DNA of 64,000 bases from JARYGU01 sp033795365. GTDB lineage: Bacteria; Pseudomonadota; Alphaproteobacteria; Rhizobiales; Rhizobiaceae. Position 1 is the first letter of the stretch, and each line of letters begins with the position of its first letter. The stretch spans positions 33,527-97,526 of the forward strand of contig JARYGU010000021.1 in the NCBI GenBank assembly GCA_033795365.1, given 5' to 3'. A program made the position numbers and the translations under genes. Shown piece after piece: positions 6,866-18,966 of this stretch. Below the pieces are notes generated by a model that had not been told where the DNA came from, searched no databases, and worked only from the letters and a program-made list of their open reading frames with translations.

Positions 6866-7898
6866 CGAAACGGCCGACATCCTCCGGCTGCGTCGCAAAG
6901 CTGGTGACGAGCCTTATCATCGTCTCGTCCTCGGCCATGCCGCTCTTGACGGCGTCGGGAGCGGGCCAGTCGTAGAAGACTGCGCCCTCGTCCCGCAGGA
7001 TCTTCAGCCGCTCGTTGCGGATGATCGCGAAAACCTCGTTCGATCCGGGCTCCCAGGCAAGCCGGGCATTGGCGGACGCCGTTACGCCGTCGGCCAGCCG
7101 TCTTGCCATCGCATTGGAATGACGGGCGAGTTTCAGCCAGAGACCGTCGCGGAAATAGGCGTCGAACTGCGCGGCGATGAAGCGCGACTTGGAAAAGAGC
7201 TGCGCCGAGCGCTTGCGCAGATAGTGCATCTGCCGGGCCTGAGCGGGGTCGAAGAGCACCAGCGCCTCGGCGCACCAGCAACCATTCTTGGTGCCGCCGA
7301 AGGACAGGATGTCCACACCGCGCTTCCACGTCATCTCGGCAGGGGTGGTATCGAGCAGCGCAAGCGCATTGGCGAAGCGGGCGCCGTCCATATGCAACGG
7401 CAGCTTCGCATCGCGGGCGATATCCGCAATCGCAGAGATCTCGTCGAGAGCATAGGTGGTTCCCGCTTCGCTCGACTGGGTCAGGGTCACGGCCATCGGC
7501 TGGCCGCCATGCACGAAATCGGGCGGGAAACGCGCGATCGCGGCGGCCAGCGCATCTGCCTCCATCTTGCCTGCCGCGCCTGGGACCGGAACCAGTTTCG
7601 AGCCGGTCGCGAAGAATTCCGGCGCGTTGCATTCGTCGACGTTCACATGGGCTTGCGAATGGCAGAAGACCTGACCGCCCGGCTTGTTGAAGCTGGCAAG
7701 CGCCAGGGAGTTGGCTGCCGTCCCCGTCGCCACGAAGAAGACGGCGACATCGCGCTCGAAAATCTCGCAGAAGGTACGCTCCACCCGTTTGTCCAGTTCG
7801 CTGGTGCCGTAGGCGGAGGCGTAGCCTTCCGCCGCTTCTACAAGGCTTTCGGCGATTTCAGGATGGGCACCGGCCCAGTTGTCCGAGGCGAAGAACAT
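6849..7898 (-). CDS. ltaE: Low-specificity L-threonine aldolase
   Basis: A 349-residue PLP enzyme of the beta-eliminating lyase family that splits L-threonine or allo-threonine into glycine and acetaldehyde. The N terminus MFFASDNWAGAHPEI is characteristic. FVATGTAANSLAL contacts the cofactor phosphate, and LPLHMDGARFANA carries the PLP Asp. The Schiff-base Lys is in the DILSFGGTKNGC segment. The start was set at 7898 rather than at the upstream in-frame start (8033), because homologues begin here and GGAAAG lies 6 bases upstream. It converges with lysR. Confidence 0.9.
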   Translation of the reverse strand: MFFASDNWAGAHPEIAESLVEAAEGYASAYGTSELDKRVERTFCEIFERDVAVFFVATGTAANSLALASFNKPGGQVFCHSQAHVNVDECNAPEFFATGSKLVPVPGAAGKMEADALAAAIARFPPDFVHGGQPMAVTLTQSSEAGTTYALDEISAIADIARDAKLPLHMDGARFANALALLDTTPAEMTWKRGVDILSFGGTKNGCWCAEALVLFDPAQARQMHYLRKRSAQLFSKSRFIAAQFDAYFRDGLWLKLARHSNAMARRLADGVTASANARLAWEPGSNEVFAIIRNERLKILRDEGAVFYDWPAPDAVKSGMAEDETMIRLVTSFATQPEDVGRFVTLCG

Positions 7899-8489
7899 GT
7901 AGCTTTCCGGAAGAACCGGCTCCGAATTGAAGGGGCGGGGAGCTTTGGGGCAAGACTCCATCAAGCCATAGCCTGATTCAGTTTTGAACCTAATGGAGAA
8001 AGTATGGCGATCAATCGGTTTGTGGAGCTGCAAGCCTGCCGCCGGATATTTTTGAAACGAACGAAAATTTTAATGCTCGCCTTTGTAATTTTATTTTAAA
8101 ACATGATCGCGGCCGGCAATCTTTCATCATGATGTGTTGATATTTTACAGTCACGCCCTTGCAGTGATGGTTCGTTTCTGGCATAGAGCCTACGAAATAG
8201 GACAGTCTTGCTGTCCTATTTCGGTCTGAGGGCCGAAGGCGCGAAGTCCGTATTCTCTCGGATCTTTGCGGAAGCGCCGGAAAGTCGCCGATCACCAATT
8301 CGATCGGGCGGCGTCTTTTCGAATGCGACGGTCGCTGACATATCTGCCTGGTCGACGGCCGTGAAAGTTTGCGGCTGGATCAGGTTCATGCAACGATAAC
8401 GCCCGTGCCGCCGGTTGCCTATGAAAGGCAAGCGGATGGACCGCGGGCGACAAGCCTGCCCGAGGCCGGGCGTGACAGGAGGGAAGAAG
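7899..8489. other. Intergenic region between ltaE and gltB
   Basis: About 590 bases without a convincing gene. The part near 8050-8160 is AT-rich compared with the surroundings and probably holds the divergent promoters. A short inverted repeat CATGAT/ATCATG lies near 8103-8134. A strong palindrome at 8193-8223 with an overlapping competing hairpin is listed separately. Bases 7969-7992 resemble the outer arm of the palindrome beside cpdR. Confidence 0.5.
8193..8237 (+). promoter_or_regulatory. 13-bp palindrome and competing hairpin upstream of gltB
   Basis: CGAAATAGGACAG (8193-8205) and CTGTCCTATTTCG (8211-8223) are perfect complements around a 5-base loop. The last bases of the right arm, TTCGG, can instead pair with CCGAA at 8233-8237. 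Two mutually exclusive stems are therefore possible about 260 bases before gltB. It could be a protein operator on DNA or a switch in a long leader. Confidence 0.5.
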
Positions 8490-13210
<4,721 letters not shown>

Positions 13211-13214
<4 letters not shown>

Positions 13215-13378
13215 GGCAGCGGTCTACCGACCTTCACCGGTTCATGTCGCTTGGCGTTGCGGTCGCGGTTCCCGGGATTGCGACCCTCGTGAACGGCGAG
13301 ATCAGGATCGAATTCATCGTACTGGGATTGGTAGCGGGAGTTGCCTACTGGTACTGGGGCCCAGCCGCCCCGTTTTGA
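13211..13378 (+). CDS. Small hypothetical membrane protein between gltB and gltD
   Basis: A 55-codon frame starts with a GTG that overlaps the gltB stop (GTGA) and ends 15 bases before gltD. The product begins with a charged stretch (RQRSTDLHRF) and then has a hydrophobic run (MSLGVAVAVPGIATLV) and a second one (IEFIVLGLVAGVAYWYW). It therefore looks like a two-helix membrane peptide. An internal ATG at 13244 is an alternative start. Translational coupling to gltB is likely. From memory S. meliloti also has a small gene between gltB and gltD, which supports it being real. Function unknown. Confidence 0.65.
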
Positions 13379-13393
13379 GTGAGGATTATTGAA

Positions 13394-14848
13394 GTGGGCA
13401 AGGTAACTGGATTTCTAGAGATCGACCGGCAGGTGGCGAAGTATCAGCCGGCTTCCGACCGCATCCGCCATTTCCGTGAGTTCACCATTCCGATGTCGGA
13501 CCCGGAAGTGCAGAAGCAGGCCGCCCGCTGCATGGATTGCGGCATTCCCTATTGCCACGGCCCGACGGGGTGTCCGGTGCACAACCAGATCCCGGACTGG
13601 AACGACCTCGTCTACAACGGCAACTGGGACGAGGCGATCCGCAACCTGCACTCGACCAACAATTTCCCCGAGTTCACCGGCCGCGTCTGCCCCGCGCCCT
13701 GCGAGGAAGCCTGCACGCTGAACCTCGAGGATACGCCCGTTGCGATCAAGACCGTCGAGCAGGCGATCGCCGACAAGGCTTACGAAATGGGCTACATCGT
13801 GCCGCAGCCGGCGACGATGAAGACCGGCAAGAGCGTTGCGGTCATCGGCTCGGGTCCGGCCGGCATGGCCGCCGCCCAGCAGCTCGCCCGCGCAGGCCAC
13901 GAGGTTCACCTCTACGAGCGCGAATCCAAGCCCGGCGGACTGCTTCGCTACGGCATCCCGGATTTCAAGATGGAGAAGAACTTCATCGACCGCCGCGTCG
14001 AGCAGATGCGCGGCGAGGGCGTCACCTTCCATTGCGGCGTGAATGTCGGCGTCGACAAGCCGATGGACGAACTCCTCGCGGAATACGACGCGGTCCTCTA
14101 TTGCGGCGGTTCGGAAACCCCGCGCGACGCGGGCATTCCGGGCATCGATTTCGTCGGCGTGCATGACGCGATGCCCTACCTCGTGCAGCAGAACCGCCGC
14201 GTCGGGCGCGAGAACATCGACAGCGTCGGCTGGCCTTCCGACCCGGTCATCGCCGGCGGCAAGCATGTCGTCGTCGTCGGCGGCGGCGATACCGCATCGG
14301 ACTGCGTCGGCACGGCGTTCCGCCAGGGTGCCGTCAAGGTCACCCAGCTCGACATCCGCCCGCAGCCGCCGGAGAAGGAGGACAAGCTCGCCGTCTGGCC
14401 GTTCTGGGCGACGAAGATGCGCACCTCGTCGTCGCAGGCAGAAGGTGCCGTGCGCGAATTCCAGGTCGGAACGCTGGAATTCGTCGGCGAGGACGGCGTG
14501 CTCACCGGCGTCAAGTGCTGCCAGGTGGACGATCGCCGCAAGCCGATCGCCGGCACGGAATTCATCATCAAGGCCGATCTCGCCTTCATCGCCATCGGTT
14601 TCCGCGGTCCCTTCACCGACAGCGTGCTGAAGGATCTGGGCGACCGGCTCGCGATCAACACGGACAAACGCGGTTCGACCAATGTCGTGGCAAACGACCG
14701 GGACTATCGTACGTCCGTCGACAAGCTCTGGACGGCAGGCGACGTGCGCCGCGGCCAGTCGCTGGTCGTCTGGGCGATCCGCGAAGGCCGCCAGGCCGCC
14801 CGCGCCATCGACGAGGCGCTGATGGGATCGACAACCCTGCCGCTCTGA
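13394..14848 (+). CDS. gltD: Glutamate synthase (NADPH) small subunit
   Basis: The 484-residue subunit passes electrons from NADPH to GltB. The N-terminal ferredoxin-like domain has two Cys groups for 4Fe-4S clusters (ARCMDCGIPYCHGPTGC and CPAPCEEAC). FAD binds at VIGSGPAGMAAAQQLARAG, NADPH at VVVVGGGDTASDC, and the C-terminal TAGDVRRGQSLVVWAI motif closes the flavin site. The GTG start at 13394 is chosen because GAGGA lies 8 bases upstream and homologues begin GKVTGFLEIDR; an ATG at 13379 sits on the Shine-Dalgarno itself. Third gene of the gltB-small ORF-gltD unit. Confidence 0.96.
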   Translation: MGKVTGFLEIDRQVAKYQPASDRIRHFREFTIPMSDPEVQKQAARCMDCGIPYCHGPTGCPVHNQIPDWNDLVYNGNWDEAIRNLHSTNNFPEFTGRVCPAPCEEACTLNLEDTPVAIKTVEQAIADKAYEMGYIVPQPATMKTGKSVAVIGSGPAGMAAAQQLARAGHEVHLYERESKPGGLLRYGIPDFKMEKNFIDRRVEQMRGEGVTFHCGVNVGVDKPMDELLAEYDAVLYCGGSETPRDAGIPGIDFVGVHDAMPYLVQQNRRVGRENIDSVGWPSDPVIAGGKHVVVVGGGDTASDCVGTAFRQGAVKVTQLDIRPQPPEKEDKLAVWPFWATKMRTSSSQAEGAVREFQVGTLEFVGEDGVLTGVKCCQVDDRRKPIAGTEFIIKADLAFIAIGFRGPFTDSVLKDLGDRLAINTDKRGSTNVVANDRDYRTSVDKLWTAGDVRRGQSLVVWAIREGRQAARAIDEALMGSTTLPL

Positions 14849-14853
14849 CAAGC

Positions 14854-14875
14854 GGAAGGCCCTTTGTGGCCTTCC
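14854..14875. terminator. Hairpin between gltD and the VOC gene
   Basis: GGAAGGCC and GGCCTTCC form an 8-bp stem around a 6-base loop in the 32 bases between two convergent genes. The T run is weak, so it may be a bidirectional but inefficient terminator. Confidence 0.5.
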
Positions 14876-14880
14876 CGCCT

Positions 14881-15264
14881 TCAGCTTGCGAATGCGATCA
14901 GGTTTCCGTCGGGATCTTTCACGATGAAGGTACGGGCGCCCCAATCCTCTGTCCTGATGGCGTGATGGAATTCGGCGCCCGTGGCCTGATATTCCTGAAA
15001 CAGTGCATCGGCGTCCTCGACCACTATCGTCGCCGACAGGAGGTCTTTCTCTTCGCTTCTGATCCGGCCGTCGAAAACGGGGCGGTCCGTGTGGCGGAAA
15101 TTCAACCGGACTTCGTCACGGAAGGCCTGCGCATAGAAGGGCGGGTCGCCATAGACGAACGCGATCTCGAAACCGAGCTTCTCCGCATAGTAGTCGCACG
15201 AGACGAGGATGTCGGCGACGAACAGTTGCGGCTCGGCTGTCACCAATCTGCCTTGGCCTGCCAT
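14881..15264 (-). CDS. VOC (glyoxalase/bleomycin resistance) family protein
   Basis: A 127-residue protein with the paired beta-alpha-beta-beta-beta modules of the vicinal oxygen chelate fold. The first runs from about residue 12 (PQLFVADILVSCDYYAEKL). The second ends in ARTFIVKDPDGNLIAF, the usual C-terminal signature with a metal-ligand-like region. Members include glyoxalases, dioxygenases and drug-binding proteins; no specific reaction can be assigned. The start at 15264 follows GAGAGGAAAGCG, a good ribosome site. It lies 32 bases after the SGNH hydrolase gene on the same strand and may be co-transcribed. Confidence 0.8.
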   Translation of the reverse strand: MAGQGRLVTAEPQLFVADILVSCDYYAEKLGFEIAFVYGDPPFYAQAFRDEVRLNFRHTDRPVFDGRIRSEEKDLLSATIVVEDADALFQEYQATGAEFHHAIRTEDWGARTFIVKDPDGNLIAFAS

Positions 15265-15296
15265 CGCTTTCCTCTCTTCACGAACATTGATGTTTG

Positions 15297-16484
15297 CTAG
15301 TTGGCCGCCGCGCTCTGAGGTTCCTCCGCCGACGGAGCGGACTTGTCCATCCGGAAATCGTCGACGCGCCCGGCCGGGGCGGCTGCGACCTCGCCCTTTT
15401 CCACAAGCCGGTCGCGAGGGCTCTTGCCGTTGCCCTTCGCTCGAGCCTCGCTGCCGAGAAGTGCGGAACCCCCGTCCAGCTCGGGATCGGCAAGGCTGAT
15501 CGGCTGCGTCTTGACGATCTCTTCGTTGGCGAGCGGCGCCTTGACCTGGATGTCCTTCAGTTCGCCCGTTCCCTGTAGATTGCCGCTGGCGGCGGCGTCG
15601 CCGAGCAGGCGGCGGATCTCCTTCTCCACATAGAAGGCAAGCTTGCGCTTGCCTGCCTTGGTGAAGGTGATGCCGTCCGAACCGCGCAGGCGCACCTGCT
15701 GTCCGTTGATGTCGGAGCCGGTCAAGACGAACTTGCCGCCTTCGTCGACGAAGCCGTCCCATATGTCGACAAAGCCTCCGCCCGCTTTCTCCGCGCCGGA
15801 CCGGTAAAGGTCGTTCAGGGCGATCATGTCCGCCGTCATGGAGGAGGACTGGAAGGGGGGAACGCCGACCCACAGCAAAGGCACGCTGCCCTTGGTGGCG
15901 ATCGACGCCATCTCGGCGACGCGATTCTGGTATTCGCGTATCCAGGCTTCCGTCCGGAATTTCTCTTTCGCGCCGTTGATGGCCATCTGCTGCCGGTCGT
16001 TGGCGCCGACGCTGAGGACGAGCACCGCGGGCTTCTCCTCGGCGATGATCGAGGGCAGCGTTTCCGGCCAATCGTAGTAGTCGTCCCTGACCAGTCCCGA
16101 AGACCCGTTAGCGCGGACCTTGACGACGATGCCGGGCGTCGTTTCGAAAGCCGTGACCAGGCCCTCGCCTATTCCATCGGCCAGGAAATCGCCAACGACG
16201 AGCACGGTTTTCGCATCGGGAAGCTTCTGGACCACGACCGGTGCCGGCTTTGCTACGATGGCCCGCGGGGCGGACTTCTTCTTCCGGGTCGTCCTGCGCT
16301 GGGGCGGCCGCCTGACGGGTTCTTCGCGGACTTCGCGTCTCGGACGGCTTCCGAACAGCATCTGCAGGATGGATCTGCGTTCGACGCGTTCCTGCGCCTG
16401 CGCATAATCGAACGTCTGCGGCACGACGAGAGCCGCAAGCGTGACGACAACGAGCAATCCTGCCAATCGGCCCTTCGGGTGCAA
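15297..16484 (-). CDS. Periplasmic SGNH/GDSL hydrolase family protein (DUF459)
   Basis: A 395-residue protein with an N-terminal signal peptide or anchor (GRLAGLLVVVTLAALVVPQ) and a basic proline/arginine-rich linker (about residues 45-75). The SGNH-like domain contains VLVVGDFLADGIGEGL (where GDSL would be), LVLSVGANDRQ (GxND block) and a DGITFTKAGKRKLA block near residue 285. The classical nucleophile Ser of GDS appears as GDF, a deviation common in DUF459 proteins, so catalysis is uncertain. The C-terminal 100 residues are low-complexity. These proteins are thought to act on cell-envelope glycans or acyl groups. Next to a lytic transglycosylase gene, on the same strand. Confidence 0.8.
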   Translation of the reverse strand: MHPKGRLAGLLVVVTLAALVVPQTFDYAQAQERVERRSILQMLFGSRPRREVREEPVRRPPQRRTTRKKKSAPRAIVAKPAPVVVQKLPDAKTVLVVGDFLADGIGEGLVTAFETTPGIVVKVRANGSSGLVRDDYYDWPETLPSIIAEEKPAVLVLSVGANDRQQMAINGAKEKFRTEAWIREYQNRVAEMASIATKGSVPLLWVGVPPFQSSSMTADMIALNDLYRSGAEKAGGGFVDIWDGFVDEGGKFVLTGSDINGQQVRLRGSDGITFTKAGKRKLAFYVEKEIRRLLGDAAASGNLQGTGELKDIQVKAPLANEEIVKTQPISLADPELDGGSALLGSEARAKGNGKSPRDRLVEKGEVAAAPAGRVDDFRMDKSAPSAEEPQSAAAN

Positions 16485-16577
16485 GGTTATTCTCCGCTAT
16501 CCGACCGGATGGTCTCGCGTGGCGGTGGCATCATCATGACAGATCGCACGATAACGGAAAGGGAACGCAAAGACAAA

Positions 16578-16602
16578 GAGGCACCCCTTGCGAGGGCGCC
16601 TC
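16578..16602 (-). terminator. Terminator after the lytic transglycosylase gene
   Basis: GAGGC and GCCTC arms with inner CCCC/GGGG pairing form a stem 14 bases beyond the stop codon. On the minus strand it runs into CTTTGTCTTTG, giving a moderately T-rich tail. Confidence 0.6.
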
Positions 16603-16615
16603 CCGTTTCGATCCG

Positions 16616-17833
16616 CTACTTGCGCAGGGCGTTCAGGAGGGTCTGGCTCGGCTGGCCGTCCGCCGCCAGTCCCATACGGTTCTGGAAGGCCTGGATCGCG
16701 GCCTTGGAGCCGGAACCGAAATTGCCGTCGACCTCGCCTTCGTAATAGCCGAGTTCCTTGAGGCGCGTCTGAAGCTCGAATTTCTCGGTGATGTCGAGCG
16801 AGCCGTCCGGACGCGGCCAGCGCTGCCTGACGCCGCCATAGCCGGCGATCTGGTCGGCAAGCATGCCGACGCCCATGGCATAGGAGTTGGAGTTGTTGTA
16901 GCGCTTGATGACGAAGAAGTTCCTGGTCATCAGGAAGCCCGGTCCGCCTCCTGCGGGCAGCAGGAGCTCGGCGCGATCCTTCGAGGATTTGAAGCCGCTG
17001 CCGCTCGGGCGGGCGAAGCCCAGCGCCTGCCATTGCGCCAGCGTCTTGGTCTGGCCTTCATATTTCGCCCCGCCCCGCGGCACGACGACTTCGTAGCCCC
17101 AGGTCTTGCCGGTCTGCCATCCGTTCTTGGCGAGCAGGTTGGCTGCAGTCGCCAGGGCGTCCGGTATCGAATTCCAGATGTCGCGGTCGCCGTTGCCGTC
17201 CGCGTCGATCGCATAGAGCAGATAGCTCGACGGAATGAACTGGGTGTGCCCCATGGCTCCCGCCCAGGAGCCGGTCATCCTGGAGGCGGAAATATCGCCG
17301 TTCTGGATGATCTTCAGAGCCGAGATGAGCTGCGTCCGGGCATATTTCGCGCGCTTCTTGTCAGCATAGGCAAGGGTCGCCAGCGCTCTCGGAACGTAAT
17401 GCAGCCGGTCATCCTTCGCCAGGACCGCGCCGTAGTTCGATTCCATCGACCAGATCGCAAGAAGGATGTTGCGGTCGACGCCGAAGTGCCGCTCGATCGC
17501 CGCGAGGGTCCGTCCGTGCTTGGCGGCCATTTCCCGGCCGATCTTCACAGTGTAGGGGTTCACGCGGGAATCGAGATAATCCCAGATCTTGTGCTTGAAC
17601 TCGGGCTGGTAGGCAGCTTTCTCCAGCACGAGCGGATCGGGCTCGGTGACACCGGAAAATGCCTTCTGGTAGGTGGACTTGGTGATGCCGCTCTTGGCGG
17701 CCGTTGCGTAGAAGTCGTTGATCCAGTTACGAAAACCGGCATCCGCATGTGCTGCGGCGGGTGCAAGCAGGCATGCGGACAGGAAGACGGCAAGGGCAGA
17801 GCGGCGAAGTGCTTTGTTTCGATCCAGTTTCAT
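16616..17833 (-). CDS. Lytic murein transglycosylase (MltB family) with peptidoglycan-binding domain
   Basis: A 405-residue periplasmic enzyme that cleaves the beta-1,4 bond of peptidoglycan with formation of anhydromuramic acid. The signal peptide covers residues 1-30 (AVFLSACLLAPAAAHA). The SLT_2 domain covers about 33-330, with catalytic Glu131 in LAIWSMESNYG and the conserved GAMGHTQFIPSSYLLYAID. A PG_binding_1 domain ends the protein (about 345-403, LKELGYYEGEVDGNFGSGSK). The start at 17833 is used because it begins a proper signal peptide; the upstream in-frame start adds 22 unlikely residues. It is divergent from galU and followed by the DUF459 gene. Confidence 0.92.
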   Translation of the reverse strand: MKLDRNKALRRSALAVFLSACLLAPAAAHADAGFRNWINDFYATAAKSGITKSTYQKAFSGVTEPDPLVLEKAAYQPEFKHKIWDYLDSRVNPYTVKIGREMAAKHGRTLAAIERHFGVDRNILLAIWSMESNYGAVLAKDDRLHYVPRALATLAYADKKRAKYARTQLISALKIIQNGDISASRMTGSWAGAMGHTQFIPSSYLLYAIDADGNGDRDIWNSIPDALATAANLLAKNGWQTGKTWGYEVVVPRGGAKYEGQTKTLAQWQALGFARPSGSGFKSSKDRAELLLPAGGGPGFLMTRNFFVIKRYNNSNSYAMGVGMLADQIAGYGGVRQRWPRPDGSLDITEKFELQTRLKELGYYEGEVDGNFGSGSKAAIQAFQNRMGLAADGQPSQTLLNALRK

Positions 17834-18002
17834 CGGCTGTCGGTTCCGTTTTTCGAAATTTCGGTACTGCGGCGCGAAAAATGCATCCGGTAAACACAAA
17901 ACTTACTCAAACGAAGTCAACAAAGTCTTTACCATCAAAAATAGGACGCGTCTCCCTTTGCAAAAAAATAGCAAATTGAATCTAATGCGGCGCACAAGCC
18001 TT

Positions 18003-18019
18003 CCGCCAATGATTGGCGG
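18003..18019. promoter_or_regulatory. Perfect palindrome just upstream of galU
   Basis: CCGCCAAT-G-ATTGGCGG is a perfect 8-bp inverted repeat 23 bases before the galU start. Its place between the likely promoter and the ribosome site suits a repressor operator or a translation-modulating hairpin. The region 17920-17985 upstream is AT-rich and probably carries the promoter. Confidence 0.5.
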
Positions 18020-18042
18020 TCGGGCGTAGAACGAGGTCAAGA

Positions 18043-18930
18043 ATGGTCGAGAAACGCAAGGTACGTAAGGCAGTATTTCCGGTGGCGGGACTTGGGACCC
18101 GCTTCCTTCCGGCAACGAAGGCCGTGCCCAAGGAAATGCTGACGGTGGTGGACAAGCCGGTCATCCAGTATGTCGTCGACGAGGCGCTGGAAGCAGGGAT
18201 AGAGCATCTGATCTTCGTCACCGGCCGCAGCAAGGCCGTCATCGAGGATTATTTCGACATTCAGGTCGAATTGGAGCAGACGCTGCGCCAGCGCAACAAG
18301 ACGGCGGAGCTGACCCTGCTCGAAAGCATTCTTCCCGTCGCCGGAAGCACCAGCTTCACGCGCCAGCAGGAGCCGCTCGGCCTCGGCCATGCCGTCTGGT
18401 GCGCCCGCGAACTCGTCGGCAACGAACCTTTCGCGCTCCTTCTTCCGGACATGATCATGAAGGCCGAAAAGGGCTGCATGAAGGGCATGGTGGAGCTCTA
18501 CGAGCATAGCGGCGCCAACATCATCGCCGTCGAGGAATGCGCGCCCGATCAGGCCCATAAATACGGCATCGTCGGCGTCGGCGACAAGATCGGCGACGGC
18601 TTCAAGATCACCAGGATGGTCGAGAAGCCGGCTGCGGGCACCGCGCCGTCCAACTTCTTCATCAACGGGCGCTACATCCTCCAGCCGGAGATCTTCCCGA
18701 TCCTCGCCACGCAGGAACGCGGCGCCGGCAACGAGATCCAGCTTACCGACGGCATGCTCAAGCTTCTGCAGAGCCAGGATTTCGCCGCCTACCATTTCCG
18801 TGGCCAGACATACGATTGCGGCGCCAAGGACGGCTTCATCCTCGCCAATGTCGCCTTCGCCCTCGACCGCGCCGATATCCGGCCGATCGTCGAAGGCCCG
18901 CTGAAGTCGATCGTCGAAAAGTTCAGCTAG
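18043..18930 (+). CDS. galU: UTP--glucose-1-phosphate uridylyltransferase
   Basis: The 295-residue enzyme makes UDP-glucose from UTP and glucose 1-phosphate for exopolysaccharide, LPS and cyclic glucans. The nucleotide-binding signature AVFPVAGLGTRFLPATKAVPKEM lies at residues about 9-31. It is followed by VDKPVIQYVVDEA, the LLPDMIM segment holding the metal Asp, and VEKPAAGTAPSNFFINGRY. Length is normal. The start at 18043 follows GAGGTCAAGA; an in-frame ATG at 18013 adds ten residues and overlaps the palindrome. Probably monocistronic, with a convergent beta-barrel gene 36 bases downstream. Confidence 0.95.
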   Translation: MVEKRKVRKAVFPVAGLGTRFLPATKAVPKEMLTVVDKPVIQYVVDEALEAGIEHLIFVTGRSKAVIEDYFDIQVELEQTLRQRNKTAELTLLESILPVAGSTSFTRQQEPLGLGHAVWCARELVGNEPFALLLPDMIMKAEKGCMKGMVELYEHSGANIIAVEECAPDQAHKYGIVGVGDKIGDGFKITRMVEKPAAGTAPSNFFINGRYILQPEIFPILATQERGAGNEIQLTDGMLKLLQSQDFAAYHFRGQTYDCGAKDGFILANVAFALDRADIRPIVEGPLKSIVEKFS

Positions 18931-18966
18931 GCGTTAAAGTAGCCGGATTGCGGCAGGAGACGAAGC

